From positions 180 to 6,607 of the forward strand of contig DKFG01000222.1 in NCBI GenBank assembly GCA_002452325.1: a DNA stretch of 6,428 bases, read 5' to 3'. The notes beneath the pieces are model-generated. The model searched no databases and had not been told where the DNA came from. It saw nothing but the letters and a program-made list of their open reading frames with translations. Of the stretch, positions 6,002-6,428 are shown one piece after another. Positions within the stretch are counted from its first letter, which is position 1. Each line of letters begins with the position of its first letter. Origin of the DNA: Geobacter sp. UBA6802. Lineage in GTDB: Bacteria; Desulfobacterota; Desulfuromonadia; Geobacterales; Pseudopelobacteraceae. Made by a program: the position numbers and the translations under genes.

Positions 6002-6102
6002 ATAACTGGCGTTATAGCAATAACATCGGTTATCACAGCATAACAATATGACATCAAAAGACTATCCACAGACCGCGCCACTGCTGCCATAACCAACGTT
6101 AT
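6002..6102 (+). promoter_or_regulatory. Enhancer cluster: three ATAAC-N4-GTTAT palindromes
   Basis: Perfect copies of the 14-bp palindrome lie at 6002-6015 (spacer TGGC), 6020-6033 (ATCG) and 6089-6102 (CAAC). A further half-site ATAAC is at 6040-6044. Starts are 18 and 69 bp apart. Relative to a transcription start near 6208 they sit about 110 to 205 bp upstream, the classic distance for binding sites of sigma-54 activators with a Fis-type HTH. The activator ending at 662 is the obvious candidate binder (inference). Confidence 0.65.
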
Positions 6103-6130
6103 ACCCCTTACCCCTTATACAACACCCCTT
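6103..6130 (+). repeat. Three ACCCCTT heptamers
   Basis: ACCCCTT at 6103-6109, directly repeated at 6110-6116, and again at 6124-6130. They lie between the third enhancer palindrome and the promoter, all in the same orientation. No function is assigned; they may be a second regulator's site or simple sequence drift. Confidence 0.4.
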
Positions 6131-6151
6131 CACCACACATTAGCTTAGTCA

Positions 6152-6164
6152 TAGCAATAGCTTA
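6152..6164 (+). promoter_or_regulatory. Possible IHF binding site
   Basis: TAGCAATAGCTTA matches the IHF consensus WATCAANNNNTTR at 8 of 9 defined positions (G instead of T at the third). It lies between the enhancer cluster and the -24/-12 promoter, next to an A/T-rich stretch, where IHF usually bends DNA to help the activator reach sigma-54 polymerase. Such near matches also occur by chance. Confidence 0.35.
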
Positions 6165-6181
6165 CATAAAATACAGCGCGT

Positions 6182-6197
6182 TGGCATCGTATCTGCT
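6182..6197 (+). promoter_or_regulatory. Sigma-54 (-24/-12) promoter of the dicarboxylate transporter gene
   Basis: TTGGCATCGTATCTGCT (6181-6197) against the consensus YTGGCACGNNNNTTGCW: the -24 half YTGGCA is perfect, the -12 half is CTGCT, and GG to GC spacing is exactly 10 nt (GG 6183-6184, GC 6195-6196). Transcription should begin near 6207-6209, giving a leader of about 60 nt. It would be silent without an ATP-driven activator. Confidence 0.7.
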
Positions 6198-6256
6198 CAT
6201 TCCATGACAACGCTTACTACTTTCGCCCTGCGGGGCACAACAGACGACATAACGTC

Positions 6257-6263
6257 AAGGAGG
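6257..6263 (+). promoter_or_regulatory. Strong ribosome binding site within a possible hairpin
   Basis: AAGGAGG, 6 nt before ATG 6270, fixes the start of the transporter gene. ACAGAC (6240-6245) can pair with GTCTGT (6263-6268), placing most of the site in the 17-nt loop and its last G in the stem. The stem is short and its effect is uncertain. Confidence 0.6.
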
Positions 6264-6269
6264 TCTGTC

Positions 6270-6428
6270 ATGGCAATGTTCTGGATTCAATTCGTGCTGG
6301 TACTTGGGGCGGTCTTAATCGGTATCCGCCGAGGTGGTGTCTCCCTCGGCCTGATTGGCGGTCTGGGGGTTTCACTGCTGGTATTGGGCTTCCGTAGTGC
6401 TCCGTCTGAGCCGCCGATTGCGGTGATG
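6270..6428 (+). CDS. dcuB: Anaerobic C4-dicarboxylate transporter, DcuA/DcuB family (N-terminal 53 residues; 3' end outside window)
   Basis: The protein starts MAMFWIQFVLVLGAVLIGIR, a first membrane helix, followed by RGGVSLGLIGGLGVSLLVLGF (glycine-rich second segment) and then SAPSEPPIAVM. This order and the RGG-LGLIGGLG-PP spacing match the N-terminus of DcuA/DcuB antiporters, which exchange fumarate, malate or aspartate for succinate across the inner membrane during fumarate respiration. DcuB is favoured over DcuA by the start pattern, but 53 residues do not settle it, so the symbol is provisional. The start is set by AAGGAGG at 6257-6263. Upstream lie a sigma-54-type promoter, a possible IHF site and three enhancer palindromes, implying tightly activated expression, probably in response to C4-dicarboxylates. 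Confidence 0.78.
   Translation, partial: MAMFWIQFVLVLGAVLIGIRRGGVSLGLIGGLGVSLLVLGFRSAPSEPPIAVM

Noticed and set aside
5860..6096. 78-residue minus-strand frame upstream of brnT
   Set aside because: It overlaps the brnTA promoter and the enhancer palindromes, has no family resemblance, and out-of-frame overlap with brnT.
5942..6180. CRISPR-like array from the repeated ATAAC/GTTAT elements
   Set aside because: Units are 14 bp palindromes with irregular spacing and no spacer-like uniform length; they fit regulator binding sites instead.

Overview
The window looks like a chromosomal locus of a Gram-negative anaerobe, best guess Desulfuromonadia (Geobacter/Pelobacter-like). This rests on a sigma-54 (RpoN) activator, a predicted anaerobic C4-dicarboxylate transporter behind a sigma-54-type promoter, and fairly GC-rich flanking genes. 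The taxonomic assignment is inference; no rRNA or other marker gene is present.

Layout. Bases 3-662 (+) are the 3' end of a sigma-54-dependent activator gene (end of AAA+ domain and Fis-type HTH), followed by a strong hairpin terminator (822-845). At the far right, 6270-6428 (+) is the 5' end of a DcuA/DcuB-family C4-dicarboxylate transporter. Its upstream DNA reads like a complete enhancer-dependent promoter: three perfect ATAAC-N4-GTTAT palindromes (6002-6102), a possible IHF site (6152-6164) and a -24/-12 element with exact GG-N10-GC spacing (6182-6197). Activator and transporter are therefore a plausible regulator-target pair.

Between them lie about 5 kb of accessory genes. (i) A Fic-family AMP-transferase-like gene (+, 962-2011) with an N-terminal inhibitory motif and a C-terminal winged helix, preceded by a 26-bp imperfect direct repeat of phased GGGT elements; behind it are a possible gene remnant and a second terminator almost identical to the first. 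(ii) A two-gene minus-strand unit: an OLD-like ABC-type ATPase with a TOPRIM-like C-terminus (3106-4791) and a D12-class DNA adenine methyltransferase (2228-3103). This is the best candidate for an under-described defence system. (iii) A minus-strand MntA-type nucleotidyltransferase (4946-5245) whose overlapping hepT partner is cut off after 35 codons (4846-4953), just where the ATPase module begins. (iv) A brnT-brnA toxin-antitoxin operon (minus, 5380-5902) with its own promoter and terminator.

The simplest reading is an ancestral regulator-transporter locus that collected a small defence/toxin-antitoxin island. The island genes, especially the ATPase-methyltransferase pair, are visibly more AT-rich than the flanks. 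The ATPase module probably landed in an mntA-hepT pair and removed most of the toxin gene. Functions are inferred from motifs read by eye; no database search was run.
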